DNA of 64,000 nt from Thioalkalivibrio sp. AKL19 (lineage in GTDB: Bacteria > Pseudomonadota > Gammaproteobacteria > Ectothiorhodospirales > Ectothiorhodospiraceae), in NCBI RefSeq assembly GCF_000420165.1, contig NZ_ATUK01000014.1:144001-208000 (forward strand), given 5' to 3'. A model generated the notes under the pieces. It did not search any database, was not told where the DNA came from, and saw only the letters and a program-made list of their open reading frames with translations. The position numbers and the translations under genes are program-made. The number at the start of each line of letters is the position of its first letter. Within the stretch, counting starts at the first letter, position 1. This document shows, piece after piece, positions 23,001-31,906 of the stretch.

Positions 23001-25818
23001 GCTCCTCCGGCGCGATGCCTTCTTCGGCATCCCCTTCCAGCGGTGCGCCCGCCTCCCCCGCCTCGATCACGGCGTCGGCCGCCAGCGAGTCGTCCTCGTC
23101 CAGGGCTTCTTCCGTCACCTCGAAGGCGTCGGAGGGAAGTTCGAGATCATCCAGGTCCAGCGGCTCGACGGCCGACCCGGATGCCGACGGCTCTTGCGGG
23201 GCGGGCTCCGCGTCCTGCTGCGGCCCGGGCGTTACGGTATCCAGGTCGCCCGGCTCGAGCGCATCCGGCGGGAGATCCGGCACGAACGCGCCCGGGTCCT
23301 GCGGGAGCTCCCCGGCCGCCTCGTCCGGGTCCGCCTCGGCGGTATCCGTGATGTCCGTGGTTTCCGTGCCCGCCGGGGTATCGGTGGGGTCCATCCCGTC
23401 GAGGGTCCGCGCCAGCGCCTCGAACTCCGCGGCCGCCCCCGGGGGCGCGGCGCGCTCGGCCGCCTCGTCGTCCAGCTCGGCCTCGGGTTCCGGCTCGCCG
23501 GCGGCCAGAGCCCGCAGGCGCAGGGCGATGTCGAGGACCGGCGTATCCGGCCCGGTGTCGTCACGGACCTCGGCCACCAGCCCGGGGAGCACCCCGATGG
23601 CATCCTCGATCACCTGCAACGTGGCGTGATCGGCCTCGTGGTCCGAATCCAGCAACCGGTTGAGGAACGACTCCACGGCCCAGGCGAACTCGCCCAGGCG
23701 CAGGGCCCCGGCCAGGCGGCCCGATCCCTTCAAGGTGTGGAAGGAGCGCCGGATCACCGACAGGCTGTCGAGGTCGGCGGGGTTGGCCTGCCAGAGCGGG
23801 AATTGCTGGCGCAGGCTCGCCACCTCCTCGTCCGCCTCCTCGAGGAAGATCTCGAGGATCTCCGGATCGACATCGGGCCCGCGTACCTGGTCGGCCAGCA
23901 CGGTGTCGTCGAAGGGCAGCGAATCGCGGCCCCCGGCCGGCACCGGGGTGGCCTGGGGAGGGGGCGGCGGTGCTTCGGCATCGGCTGGCGAGGGCTCAGC
24001 GGACGGGTCAGGCGACACTTCGGCGGGTTCTTCGTCGGCGGCGCCGAAATCGAAGTCCGGAAGGTCGCCGGGGGCGGACTCGGCCTCGTCGAGCGTGGGC
24101 GTCGGCGGTGCTTCATCCGCCACGTCCGGCGCGGCGGCCAGGCGCAGATCCGCGGCATCACCGCCGGAGATTGCGCCAATGCGCTGCAGTGCCGCGATTC
24201 CACGCTCGTGGACGCTATCCAGTTCGCGCCAGGGCTGACCGGAGGACTCGAGCGCCACCTCGATGCTGCTGAGCACCTCGGCCAGCGCCTCGATCTCGCC
24301 CTCGTCGAGCTCGGTCGCGGCCATGCCAGCGCGGGAATCGAGGTGGCGGATCAGTGGTCCGAGCAGGGCATGCAGGGCCTCGAAGCCCGACATCGACATC
24401 GCGCCCTCGATGCGGCGCAGGCCCTCGCGGGCCTCGTCGAGTCCGTCATTACTGGCGTCTGCCCCCGCATCCAGGAATCCGAGGAAGATATCGCGAACCC
24501 GGCGCACATCGACCAGGGCCTCCTTGTACACGGCCGCTGCCAGGGCGCGGTCGAATTCAGCCTGTGGCGTTGGGCTGTTGCGCTGGCGGCGCAGGCCCGA
24601 CTCCAGCAGGGACTCGAGCGCCAGCAGGTGCTCCGCGAGCACCATGTCGACCTGGTCGTCCGCCTCGCCGGCACGTTCCGGCGTCAGCGAGGCGGTCAGG
24701 GCGTCGGTATGCTCCTGCCCGGCATCCAGCCCCAGGAGGCTGAGCGTCGAGCCGATACGTTCGACCTGCTCGCGCAGGTTGGCGAGATCCTCGGTCCCGC
24801 GCACCGGGGAACGCATCAGCACATCCAGCCGCTCGCGCACCTCGGCAAGGTCGTCTTCCAGTGCCTGGCGCAGGTTGTCGTAGACCGATCGGCCCACGCC
24901 GCTGCCACCGTCCTCCAGGCTAAAGTGATCGAGCCCGAAGACCTCGCGCACGGCGAGGGTCTGCTCCCCCTCCGAGGTGGCACAGGCGACATGGAACAGC
25001 AGGGTCTTGATCAGGTCGGACGGCGCCTCGTAGGCGGGTTCCGACCCGGGATCACCGGCTTCCACATGGGTCGTCAGGACATTGAGGTAGCGCCCGAGTT
25101 CACGATCCACCCGTCCCACCAGCCGGCGGACGTCGGTATCGGCCTCGATACCGCCCTGTGCTAACGCCTCCAGCATCGCCCCGGCGACCCAGAACAGGCG
25201 CCGCGCCTCGCCAGCCGGAACTGCTTCCTCGACCACACGCGCAGTCGCCTGCATGCGAGCGGCCGGATCGAGCACATCCTCGCCCCGCACCAGTTCCAGA
25301 AGGTCACGCTGGAAGCGGCGGCGCGCCTGTTGCAACACCGGGATGCGCGAGGCCGGATCCTGCACTTCGCCACCGGAACCGACGCGTTCGTCGTCCACGG
25401 CCTGCGGGTCCGGCATCAGCGCCGCGACATCCAGCAGCAGCGATGCCCCTCGACTGCTGCGCAGCTCGTTCAGCAGGGGCACCAGGATCATCGGCGAGGG
25501 CAGCTCGCCATCGCCCTCATTCTCGAGATAGTCCGGGAGTTGCAGGGAGGCGCGCAGCAGGGGCTCGGTGGCCGCCATGTTCGGCTCGTCGGCCTGCTGG
25601 AGTTCATCCAGGACCTGCAGCATCTCGTCCAGGATCAGGACCACGCTCTCGACCTGGACCATGACCAGGGTGTTGCGGATCTGCTCGACCCGGCTGCGAG
25701 CCTCGGCCAGGCAATCACCACAGGCCGGGTCGTCGGAATACCGCCGCAAGGCGTCCTGGACCTCGACAAACAGCTTGTCGAGTTCGTCACGGACCCAGTT
25801 CAGTGCGCTGGATGCCAT
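20071..25818 (-). CDS. chpA: hybrid sensor kinase of the Pil-Chp system (ChpA/PilL)
   Basis: A 1915-residue CheA-type kinase controlling type IV pilus behaviour. Order: an N-terminal helical half (1-650) with Hpt-like bundles lacking a clear HTLKG site; three Hpt domains with intact histidine sites, HTLKGSGRL near 693, HTLNGSART near 1004 and HTLKGSARM near 1174; acidic Ala/Pro/Glu linkers between them; a kinase core with N box LRNAIAHGIE near 1503, G1 TDDGKGID and G2 GRGVGLDVV near 1598; a CheW domain (about 1640-1760); and a C-terminal receiver, VVDDSITIRK near 1800, phospho-Asp in LLDVEMPRMDG. The acidic linkers make it GC-rich and give long false reading frames on the other strand. Confidence 0.93.
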   Translation of the reverse strand: MASSALNWVRDELDKLFVEVQDALRRYSDDPACGDCLAEARSRVEQIRNTLVMVQVESVVLILDEMLQVLDELQQADEPNMAATEPLLRASLQLPDYLENEGDGELPSPMILVPLLNELRSSRGASLLLDVAALMPDPQAVDDERVGSGGEVQDPASRIPVLQQARRRFQRDLLELVRGEDVLDPAARMQATARVVEEAVPAGEARRLFWVAGAMLEALAQGGIEADTDVRRLVGRVDRELGRYLNVLTTHVEAGDPGSEPAYEAPSDLIKTLLFHVACATSEGEQTLAVREVFGLDHFSLEDGGSGVGRSVYDNLRQALEDDLAEVRERLDVLMRSPVRGTEDLANLREQVERIGSTLSLLGLDAGQEHTDALTASLTPERAGEADDQVDMVLAEHLLALESLLESGLRRQRNSPTPQAEFDRALAAAVYKEALVDVRRVRDIFLGFLDAGADASNDGLDEAREGLRRIEGAMSMSGFEALHALLGPLIRHLDSRAGMAATELDEGEIEALAEVLSSIEVALESSGQPWRELDSVHERGIAALQRIGAISGGDAADLRLAAAPDVADEAPPTPTLDEAESAPGDLPDFDFGAADEEPAEVSPDPSAEPSPADAEAPPPPPQATPVPAGGRDSLPFDDTVLADQVRGPDVDPEILEIFLEEADEEVASLRQQFPLWQANPADLDSLSVIRRSFHTLKGSGRLAGALRLGEFAWAVESFLNRLLDSDHEADHATLQVIEDAIGVLPGLVAEVRDDTGPDTPVLDIALRLRALAAGEPEPEAELDDEAAERAAPPGAAAEFEALARTLDGMDPTDTPAGTETTDITDTAEADPDEAAGELPQDPGAFVPDLPPDALEPGDLDTVTPGPQQDAEPAPQEPSASGSAVEPLDLDDLELPSDAFEVTEEALDEDDSLAADAVIEAGEAGAPLEGDAEEGIAPEEPAAVEPDLQDAPAEPVAARMDTDPQLWQVFAAEAQVHLLTLRGWLDEAQWRPDRVPNHDLERALHTLNGSARTADIRGIYSVCGPFERLIRIHRDMEWALPAGAVALLRQLETYVADAVGDDEPDPAKVLEPPPWASEVYALLDHATAEQLLRAEEQADEEEASDFDDVEPAASGAETEPDVSGEPEPELEIDWEFAEVFIEEARDILDAAFAALNGWREAGGRPGPDQNAFQREVHTLKGSARMAGFTVVGAIAHALESALSVETETGLEPRDGFFQLTERALTDVQHLVERGVGAWQMDEAASDSLPALRAWSAGESDAEAPVDPSEADAAEPDDSAAEDAVGADLATAQVVETDRRSHEMPETEGRRIQDQVRMDAEVLDSLVNNAGELATFHRRFEQTVGRVEGQVDELDRTIARLRDQLRKLEIETEAQILFRVEEESGEEAVDFDPLEMDRYSGIQQLSRALAESVSDLEALKQEVGDELQNAGGILLQQRRVGTDLQDQLMRQRMVRFARMAPRLRRVVRQAGEDLGKGVRVEFTGQGAELDRALLERLVSPLEHLLRNAIAHGIEAPAEREQAHKPAQGQIDVSLEQSGSEIRLQVTDDGKGIDAEAIRARAIERGLIAADADVSDSQALQLILQSGFSTAAAVSQVAGRGVGLDVVNSDVKQLGGTLEIQSTPGKGSRFTMRLPFTLAISQALLVQVGEETFAVPMASVEGVVRARAEEIDARDGKATYNYIGQDYEVRGLGDLMGVESQAGIDHFPDHPFPLLLVRADDRRVALRIDGLLGSQEVVVKSVGPVLSRIPGVAGATLQGDGSVMLILDLSMLVRFAEAAASLPEAPQTAAEGASSRRIMVVDDSITIRKVTARLLTRHGYDVVTARDGLDAVGLLDERRPQLILLDVEMPRMDGFEFAAHVRDHPDFGHVPIIMITSRSGTKHRERADRLGVNGYLGKPYLENDLLNAIREQLQEVSA

Positions 25819-25833
25819 CGGCCGCGTCCGCCG

Positions 25834-27924
25834 TCAGGCCCGCTGTTCGTCGGAGGGCGGCGTGCCGGAATCGGGGTCGGGATCCGCCTCGTCGGGGGTA
25901 CCGCCCAGGGTGTCGGCACGACCTTCCGGCTCGGGTAGCTTGAAGTCCGACACCGAGGACTGGAGCTGGGCCGAGAGCTGGGCGAGGTCGCCGATCGCCG
26001 CCGCGGTGGACTGGGTGCCCTGCGTGGTCTCGGAGGTGATCTCGCGGATCTGCGACATGATGGACGTCACGTCCTGCGCCATCTCGGACTGCTTGCGCGC
26101 CGAAGAGGAGATCCCGTCGATCAGGTCGGCCAGGTCGGCCGAGACCTGTTCGATCTCGGACAGCGCCTCGCCCGCGGCCTGGGCCAGTTCGGCCCCCTGC
26201 ACCACGTTGGCGGTACTTTGTTCCATGGAGCTCACGGCCTCGCTGGTATCGGCCTGGATGGCCTTGACCAGCCCTTCCACCTGACGGGTCGCGCTGGAGG
26301 AACGCTCCGCGAGGCGCTGGACCTCATCCGCCACCACCGCGAAGCCGCGACCGGCCTCGCCCGCGGCAGACGCCTGGATCGCCGCATTCAGTGCCAGCAC
26401 GTTGGTCTGTTCGGCGATGTCGTTGATCAGGCCGATGATGTCGCCGATCTCCTGCGACGATTCACCCAGGCGCTTGATCCGCTTCGCCGTCTCCTGGATC
26501 TGCTCGCGGATACTGTCCATGCCCTCGATGGAGCGACGCACGGTACCCGCCCCGCGGGATGCGATCTCCACCGAGTTACGCGCCACGGAGGCCGACTGCT
26601 CGGCGTCCTGGGCGACCTTGTCGACCGAGCGCGACACCTCGTCGATCGCGTCGTCCGCGCGCTGGATCTCGCGGGCCTGCTCTTCCGACTTCTCGGCCAG
26701 CCCGAGCACCTGGGAACGCGTAGTGGCGGAGGATTCGCTGATGTCGGCCGCCACCGTGTTGATGGTCGCGACCAGGGTCCGCAGGTTCTCGATCGCGTAG
26801 TTCATCGAGTCCGCGATGGCGCCAGTAAAGTCCTCGGTCACCGTCGCGTTCACGGTGAGGTCCCCGTCCGCCAGGTTCATCATTTCATCGAGCAGGCGCA
26901 GGATCGCCTGCTGGTTGCGTTCGTTCTGGGCCTCGGTCTCGGCCAGCTCGCGCTTGGTATCGCGGTAGAGGAACAGCCCCATCGCGATCAGCAGGAGCAG
27001 CGCCAGACCGCCGAAGCCGAAACCGATCAGCGCAATCACGCCCGCGCGATCGGCCTCCCGGGTAATCGCGTTCTCGAACTCGCCGGTCGTCTCCAGCATG
27101 GCGCCGCTGCTGGCCTCGACGCTGGAGGCGGCCGCATTGACCTCGAACACCTGGGTGGAGGTATCCAGCACGCCCTCCACCGCCTCGCTGAAGGCGACGA
27201 ACAGGGTGGCGATCTCCTGCAGCAGCGCACGGGCCTGCGCATCATCGACGGGTTCGACGCCCAGCGGGGCAAAGCCCTCGATCAGGCCGTCCAGGACGCG
27301 ACCGTACAGCGTCGCATCACGCTCGAAACGCTCGATCGCAGTGGCCGCCTCGGCACCGCCCTGGAGCACCTGCCCCAGGCTGTTGGCGATGCGCTGGATC
27401 AGCATGGTCTGACGCGCCGCGACGTAGACCTGCTCGGGCGGCTCACCGATCTGGGTCATGCGTCGCACGACATCATCGGACAACCGCGAAAGCTCCGGCG
27501 AGAAGGCCGCCACCGCGTCGGAAAACTCGGTGATCAGCTGAATATCCGAGCGTCCGAGGATGACCGTGTTGATGTGCTCCCGGTACGCCGCCCACGCGCG
27601 ATCGACATCGGCGATGTCGTCGTGGAGGGGTTCGGGCAGCGGCTGCAGGCCTTCACCTCCCTCGCGGATCCGCTCCAGGCGCGCCTCGAAGTCATCGCGC
27701 AGGGACTGCAGGTCGGTGAACGCCTGCTCGGAGCCCGCCGCGGCCTCCAGCGAGCTGGTGGCCAGCCGCTGTGACAGCAGGCGCAGATCGTTGGCCAGCG
27801 CGATGCGGTCGCGATACTGACTCTGCTCGTACTCGTGGTAGGTGAAGGCCCCGCCGGTCGCGATCAGGGCCAGTACCAGCAGCCCCCCGAGGACAAGATT
27901 ACGTGCGCGACGACTCGATCCCAT
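25834..27924 (-). CDS. pilJ: methyl-accepting chemotaxis protein, PilJ
   Basis: The 696-residue receptor of the Pil-Chp system. TM1 lies at about 11-27, a periplasmic helical sensor region (two PilJ-type modules) runs to about 295, TM2 is near 297-322, then HAMP and a long cytoplasmic coiled coil with the conserved hairpin tip [20 protein letters not shown] near 510. There is no C-terminal CheR-docking pentapeptide. It lies between pilI and chpA on the same strand. Methylation sites may be present in the helices, but no pilK or chpB is nearby. Confidence 0.92.
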   Translation of the reverse strand: MGSSRRARNLVLGGLLVLALIATGGAFTYHEYEQSQYRDRIALANDLRLLSQRLATSSLEAAAGSEQAFTDLQSLRDDFEARLERIREGGEGLQPLPEPLHDDIADVDRAWAAYREHINTVILGRSDIQLITEFSDAVAAFSPELSRLSDDVVRRMTQIGEPPEQVYVAARQTMLIQRIANSLGQVLQGGAEAATAIERFERDATLYGRVLDGLIEGFAPLGVEPVDDAQARALLQEIATLFVAFSEAVEGVLDTSTQVFEVNAAASSVEASSGAMLETTGEFENAITREADRAGVIALIGFGFGGLALLLLIAMGLFLYRDTKRELAETEAQNERNQQAILRLLDEMMNLADGDLTVNATVTEDFTGAIADSMNYAIENLRTLVATINTVAADISESSATTRSQVLGLAEKSEEQAREIQRADDAIDEVSRSVDKVAQDAEQSASVARNSVEIASRGAGTVRRSIEGMDSIREQIQETAKRIKRLGESSQEIGDIIGLINDIAEQTNVLALNAAIQASAAGEAGRGFAVVADEVQRLAERSSSATRQVEGLVKAIQADTSEAVSSMEQSTANVVQGAELAQAAGEALSEIEQVSADLADLIDGISSSARKQSEMAQDVTSIMSQIREITSETTQGTQSTAAAIGDLAQLSAQLQSSVSDFKLPEPEGRADTLGGTPDEADPDPDSGTPPSDEQRA

Positions 27925-27960
27925 CAGTTCATACCCCCTGTCGCAGCCCCGCGACCCGCG

Positions 27961-28542
27961 TCATTCGACGGCGGCTGCGGACTGTTCGCTATTGGATGTA
28001 CCGGCCAAGCCCGTGCCGGTAAAGCGATTGTTGTCATTCAGCAGCAGATCCAGGTCCAGCACCGGGTGCAACCGGTGCCCGAGATCGAATCCGCCAGTAA
28101 TAAAGGGTCGGACGGCCTCGGGGACCGAGACCTCCAGGCGGCGCTGGGACGGGATGCAGCGGCGCATCCCCTCGACCTGGCTGACCAGCAGCCCGGCCAT
28201 GCCCTGGCCCTGCGGCGCCACGACGATACGCTGCCCGGTCGCATCGTCCGGCAGCGGACGGTCCAGCAACAGCTGGCCCATGTCGAACACCGGCAGCACC
28301 AGCCCGCGCAGATTGCCCACGCCCAGCACGGCGGAATCCGCCAGCGGGACGCGTGTCAGCGTCATCGGGTCGGCGACCTCGGCGATCGAGTCCATGTCGA
28401 CCAGGAAGCGGAAATCCCCGACGCGCAGCAGCACGCCGCGCCAGCCGGTACCAATGTCCCGCCGCAGCTCGCGATTGACGCGGCGCCCTTCGCGATCAAG
28501 GCTCGCGATCAGCGCATACGGCGTGGACAGGTCGGTCTTCAT
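27961..28542 (-). CDS. pilI: CheW-like adaptor, PilI
   Basis: A 193-residue CheW-domain protein that links PilJ to ChpA. The core includes FRFLVDMDSIAEVAD near residue 43, the NLRGLVLPVFDMGQLL stretch near 78 and a regular CheW beta pattern up to residue 170. Its start overlaps the pilH stop by ATGA (28539-28542). Identity follows from fold and from its place between pilH and pilJ. Confidence 0.88.
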   Translation of the reverse strand: MKTDLSTPYALIASLDREGRRVNRELRRDIGTGWRGVLLRVGDFRFLVDMDSIAEVADPMTLTRVPLADSAVLGVGNLRGLVLPVFDMGQLLLDRPLPDDATGQRIVVAPQGQGMAGLLVSQVEGMRRCIPSQRRLEVSVPEAVRPFITGGFDLGHRLHPVLDLDLLLNDNNRFTGTGLAGTSNSEQSAAAVE

Positions 28543-28904
28543 GCCGACAGGTACTTCCCGATGGTTTCCAGCAGATTCTTCTCCACTACCGGCTTGGTGA
28601 TGTAGTCCCGGGCCCCCTGGCGCATCGCCCAGACTCGGTCGGTCGCCTGATCCTTGGTGCTGACCACGACGACCGGCACATGCGCCGTCTCCTCGGCCTG
28701 GGACAGCTGGCGCGTCGCCTGGAAGCCATTCAGGCCGGGCATCACGACATCCATCAGCACCAGATCCGGAACCTGCGACTTGGCGGCCGCGACCCCGTCC
28801 TCGCCACTCTCGGCCGTCGTTACCGAGTGCCCGTGTTTCTCGAGCATGGTGCGCAGGACGTGGATCTCGGTCGGCGAATCGTCAACGATCAGAATGCGGG
28901 CCAT
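28539..28904 (-). CDS. pilH: response regulator PilH
   Basis: A 121-residue stand-alone receiver (CheY-like). Acidic pocket residues are in ILIVDDS, the phospho-acceptor Asp is in LVLMDVVMPGLNG near residue 52, and Thr/Lys are in VVSTKDQ and ITKPV. In Pseudomonas PilH lowers pilus/cAMP output, possibly as a phosphate sink. The start at 28904 gives a normal receiver; the longer frame runs back into pilG and is rejected. Confidence 0.92.
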   Translation of the reverse strand: MARILIVDDSPTEIHVLRTMLEKHGHSVTTAESGEDGVAAAKSQVPDLVLMDVVMPGLNGFQATRQLSQAEETAHVPVVVVSTKDQATDRVWAMRQGARDYITKPVVEKNLLETIGKYLSA

Positions 28905-28941
28905 GGGGTTCGTCTTTCCTTGGTTGATGTGACGGGGTGCG

Positions 28942-29358
28942 TCATGCCGAGGGGCTGGCGTACTGACGCATGGCACCCAGGAGGTCGTCCCTGGTGAATG
29001 GCTTGGTGAGGTAGTCCTCCGACCCCACAACGCGGCCCTTCGCCTTGTCGAACACGCTGTCCTTGCTCGACAGCATGATGATCGGCGTGGCGCGAAACTG
29101 CTTGTTGTTCTTGATGAGGGCGCAGGTCTGGTAGCCATCCAGACGCGGCATCATGACATCGATGAAGATAATGTCCGGGCGCGACTGGGCAACCTTGGAC
29201 AGCGCCTCGAAGCCGTCCACGGCAGTCACAACCTCGGCCCCGTGCTTCTGCAGCAAGGACTCGGCAGTGCGCCGGATGGTCTTGCTGTCATCGATCACCA
29301 TGACCTTGAGTCCCTGAAACTCGGTGGCCGAGTCCGCTTCGGCAAGCGCGTTAGACAC
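28942..29358 (-). CDS. pilG: response regulator PilG
   Basis: A 138-residue receiver protein, first gene of the leftward pilG-H-I-J-chpA-chpC operon. It has VMVIDDSKTIRRTAE near residue 20, phospho-Asp in FIDVMMPRLDGYQT near 70 and LTKPF near 120. PilG is the activating output regulator of the system in Pseudomonas. The start codon is GTG with GGGGGAGAAG before it. The protein reads normally to the end. Confidence 0.93.
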   Translation of the reverse strand: MSNALAEADSATEFQGLKVMVIDDSKTIRRTAESLLQKHGAEVVTAVDGFEALSKVAQSRPDIIFIDVMMPRLDGYQTCALIKNNKQFRATPIIMLSSKDSVFDKAKGRVVGSEDYLTKPFTRDDLLGAMRQYASPSA

Positions 29359-29403
29359 CTTCTCCCCCTGAGGTCATTTCGCCCCGAATCTAGCGGAAGC
29401 GGG

Positions 29404-29422
29404 GTCCTGTGACAAACAGGAC
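29404..29422. promoter_or_regulatory. 7-bp inverted repeat between pilG and gshB
   Basis: GTCCTGT, 5 bases, ACAGGAC, in the 182-base divergent interval, about 45 bases upstream of pilG. Its place suits an operator for the pil operon or a leader hairpin. No regulator is identified. Confidence 0.4.
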
Positions 29423-29540
29423 GCCATGATATTGCATCGCGTCCACCGCAATGCACCGGATACCGGGCCGGGCGCACAGGACCGCGCCGCCCCCGACCGG
29501 CATGGCATACTCCCCGGACACCCCGTACGCACGAGGCAAC

Positions 29541-30491
29541 GTGGCCAAGAACATTGCCATCCTGATGGACCCGGTCGCCAGCATCAAACCCTGGAAGGAC
29601 ACCACCTTCGCGATGATGCTGGCGGCGCAGGCTCGCGGGCACCGTCTGCACTATCTGGAACCGGCCGACCTCTGGATCGAGGAGGGCCGCGCCGCCGCGC
29701 GCAGCCACCCGATCGAGGTGCGCGACCAGCGCGAGGATTTCTTCTCCCTGGGCGCGGCGGAGACCGGGCCGGCGGCGCGCTTCGACCTGCTGCTGATGCG
29801 CAAGGATCCGCCATTCGACCTGGAGTACATCTACGCCACCTACGCCCTCGATCTCGCCGAGCGCGAGGGCGTGCGCGTCTCTAACCGCCCACAGGCATTG
29901 CGCGACGTCAACGAGAAGGCCTTTACCGCCCACTTCCCGCAGTGCTGCCCACCCACGCTGATCACCCGCGACCGCGGCCGGATCCGCGCCTTCCTCGAGG
30001 CCCACGGCGATATCGTCGTCAAGCCGCTGGACGGCATGGGCGGGGCCTCGGTATTCCGGATCCGCGAGGACGACCCGAACACCTCGGTGATCCTCGAGAC
30101 CATCACCGAGTTCGACCAGCGCAGCGTGGTCGCGCAGCGCTTCCTGCCAGAGTACACGGCCGGCGACAAGCGCATCATCCTGATCGGCGGCGAACCCTAC
30201 GCACACGCCCTGGCGCGCATCCCGGCCGCCGGCGAAAGCCGCGCCAACCTGGCCGCCGGCGGGCGCGGAGAGGCCCGGGCACTGACCGACCGCGACCGCT
30301 GGATCTGCCGCGAGATCGCCCCGGAGCTCAAGGCCCGCGGCCTGGACTTTGTCGGCATCGACGTGATCGGTGACTACCTGACCGAGATCAACGTCACCAG
30401 CCCCACCGGCGTGCGCGAACTGGACGCCGCGGGCGGGCACGATCTGGCCGGGCAGTACATCGACTACCTCACCCGCGCGATGGAAGGATGA
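29541..30491 (+). CDS. gshB: glutathione synthetase
   Basis: ATP-grasp ligase that adds glycine to gamma-glutamylcysteine. The 316-residue protein opens with NIAILMDPVASI as in E. coli GshB, and has LMRKDPPFD near residue 87, KPLDGMGGASVFR near 161, the ARIPAAGESRANLAAGGRG nucleotide region near 225 and NVTSPTGVRE near 287. I prefer the GTG at 29541, preceded by GAGG, because it matches the family N-terminus; an ATG at 29502 would add 13 residues and overlaps a -10-like CATACT. Divergent from pilG, as in Pseudomonas. Confidence 0.93.
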   Translation: MAKNIAILMDPVASIKPWKDTTFAMMLAAQARGHRLHYLEPADLWIEEGRAAARSHPIEVRDQREDFFSLGAAETGPAARFDLLLMRKDPPFDLEYIYATYALDLAEREGVRVSNRPQALRDVNEKAFTAHFPQCCPPTLITRDRGRIRAFLEAHGDIVVKPLDGMGGASVFRIREDDPNTSVILETITEFDQRSVVAQRFLPEYTAGDKRIILIGGEPYAHALARIPAAGESRANLAAGGRGEARALTDRDRWICREIAPELKARGLDFVGIDVIGDYLTEINVTSPTGVRELDAAGGHDLAGQYIDYLTRAMEG

Positions 30492-30496
30492 CCGGT

Positions 30497-31534
30497 ATGC
30501 GCCTCGTGATGACCCGCACCCTGCCCCTGCTGCTTGCAACCGCCCTGCTGGTCGCCTGCGGCGGCGAGGAACCGGATACCGAACAGCTGGGGTTCTACGC
30601 CTTCGGCACGCTGGTGGACCTCAGCCTCTACCCCGCCGGCGAATACGACGTGGAGGCGATCGGAACCGCCGTCCAGGAGGAGCTGGAGATCCTGCACACC
30701 TCCTGGCATGCCTGGGAGCCCGGGTCGCTTGGTCGCACCAACGAGTTGCTGGCCCTGCAGGGCGAATTCAGCGCCCCGCCGTCGGTGCTCCCGCTGATCG
30801 AACGCGGCCGCGAGATGGAGGCCCTGAGCGACGGTTTGTTCAACCCCGCCCTCGGCAAGCTGGTCGCCGCCTGGGGCTTCCACCAGGACGAACCCGAAGG
30901 CCCGCCGCCGGATGACGACACCCTGGCCGAACTGCTGGACGATCCGCCCGGCATGCAGGACATCGAGCGCAACGGCGTCCGCCTGCGCGGCACCCACCCG
31001 GACCTGCAGCTCGACTTCGGCGGACTGGCCAAGGGCCTCGCGGTGGAACGCGTGCTGGAACTGCTCGCGGAGCAGGGGGTGGAGGCCGCGATCTTCAACG
31101 CCGGTGGCGACCTGATGACCCTGGGACGCCCGCAGGGGCGGCCGTGGCGCGTCGGCATCCGCCACCCCCATGGCGGCGTACTCGGCAGCATCGAACTGGA
31201 CGCCGGCGAGGCCCTGTTCACATCCGGCGACTACGAGCGCGGCTACGACTGGGAGGGCGAACGCATCCACCACGTGATCGACCCGCGCACCGGCCGCCCG
31301 AGCCGGGGCATCGACAGCGCCACCGTGCTCCACCACGACCCGGCCGTGGCCGACGCCGCCGCCACCACCCTGATGATCGCCGGGCCGGATGCCTGGCCGG
31401 AATACGCCCGCAAGATGGGCATCGAACACGCCCTGGTGGTGCTGGAAGACCGTATCGAGGCCACGCCAGCGCTGGCCGAACGGGTACAACCCGGCCGCGA
31501 CCGGGAACCGCTCGTGGTGCGCGAACTGCCGTGA
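30497..31534 (+). CDS. apbE: FAD:protein FMN transferase (ApbE), lipoprotein
   Basis: Covalently attaches FMN to Thr/Ser of extracytoplasmic redox proteins, using FAD. The protein is about 345 residues with a signal ending in LLVACG (lipobox), so it should be anchored in the periplasm. Family signatures: the HTSWHAWEPGS stretch near residue 63, LDFGGLAKGLAVERV near 172, FNAGGDLMTLG near 197 and the HHVIDPRTGRPSRG stretch near 257. The ATG at 30497 is best placed behind GGAAGG; an ATG at 30488 overlaps the gshB stop. No obvious FMN-acceptor gene is in the window. Confidence 0.92.
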   Translation: MRLVMTRTLPLLLATALLVACGGEEPDTEQLGFYAFGTLVDLSLYPAGEYDVEAIGTAVQEELEILHTSWHAWEPGSLGRTNELLALQGEFSAPPSVLPLIERGREMEALSDGLFNPALGKLVAAWGFHQDEPEGPPPDDDTLAELLDDPPGMQDIERNGVRLRGTHPDLQLDFGGLAKGLAVERVLELLAEQGVEAAIFNAGGDLMTLGRPQGRPWRVGIRHPHGGVLGSIELDAGEALFTSGDYERGYDWEGERIHHVIDPRTGRPSRGIDSATVLHHDPAVADAAATTLMIAGPDAWPEYARKMGIEHALVVLEDRIEATPALAERVQPGRDREPLVVRELP

Positions 31535-31905
31535 CGGGCGGCCTGCTGCGCTGGGGCGACGCCCTGATCGGCACACTGGCCGCGGCGATCGTGCTCACGG
31601 CCTTCGTGCTGGCCTACAGCCCTTCGGGCGATGCCCGGGTGCTGGTCATCAGCCAGGCCGGGGCCGAACCCCGGCACGAGCCACTGGACCGGGCCCGGGT
31701 CCTCGAGATCCGGGGGCCGGCCGGCATTACCCGCATCGAGATCGAACCCGGCCGGGCGCGCTGCGCCGAATCCCCCGGACGCCAGGACATCTGCGAGGCC
31801 AGCGGCTGGCTGCAGGCCCACGGCGAGGTGGCCGTCAGCCTGCCCAACCGGCTGACCCTCCAGGTCCTGGGCACGGAACCGGGCTTCGACAGCATGCATT
31901 ACTGA
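31531..31905 (+). CDS. NusG domain II-containing membrane-anchored protein
   Basis: A 124-residue protein with one N-terminal membrane segment (ALIGTLAAAIVLTAFVLAY, residues about 10-29) and a small extracytoplasmic beta domain with GPAGITRIEIEPGRARC near 65 and CEASGWLQ, fitting NusG domain II (COG5341-type). It starts at GTG overlapping the apbE stop (GTGA) and is followed directly by a Gx transporter gene. These three families occur together in other bacteria, often linked to ApbE-dependent flavinylation or Rnf/Nqr-like redox systems. Exact function unknown. Confidence 0.75.
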   Translation: MTGGLLRWGDALIGTLAAAIVLTAFVLAYSPSGDARVLVISQAGAEPRHEPLDRARVLEIRGPAGITRIEIEPGRARCAESPGRQDICEASGWLQAHGEVAVSLPNRLTLQVLGTEPGFDSMHY

Positions 31906-31906
31906 C

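Noticed and set aside
20059-25164. 1701-codon open frame on the plus strand opposite chpA
   Set aside because: It is antisense to the ChpA domains, with His/Gln/Arg/Gly-rich composition and no family motif; it exists because acidic, GC-rich codons leave few stops on the other strand.
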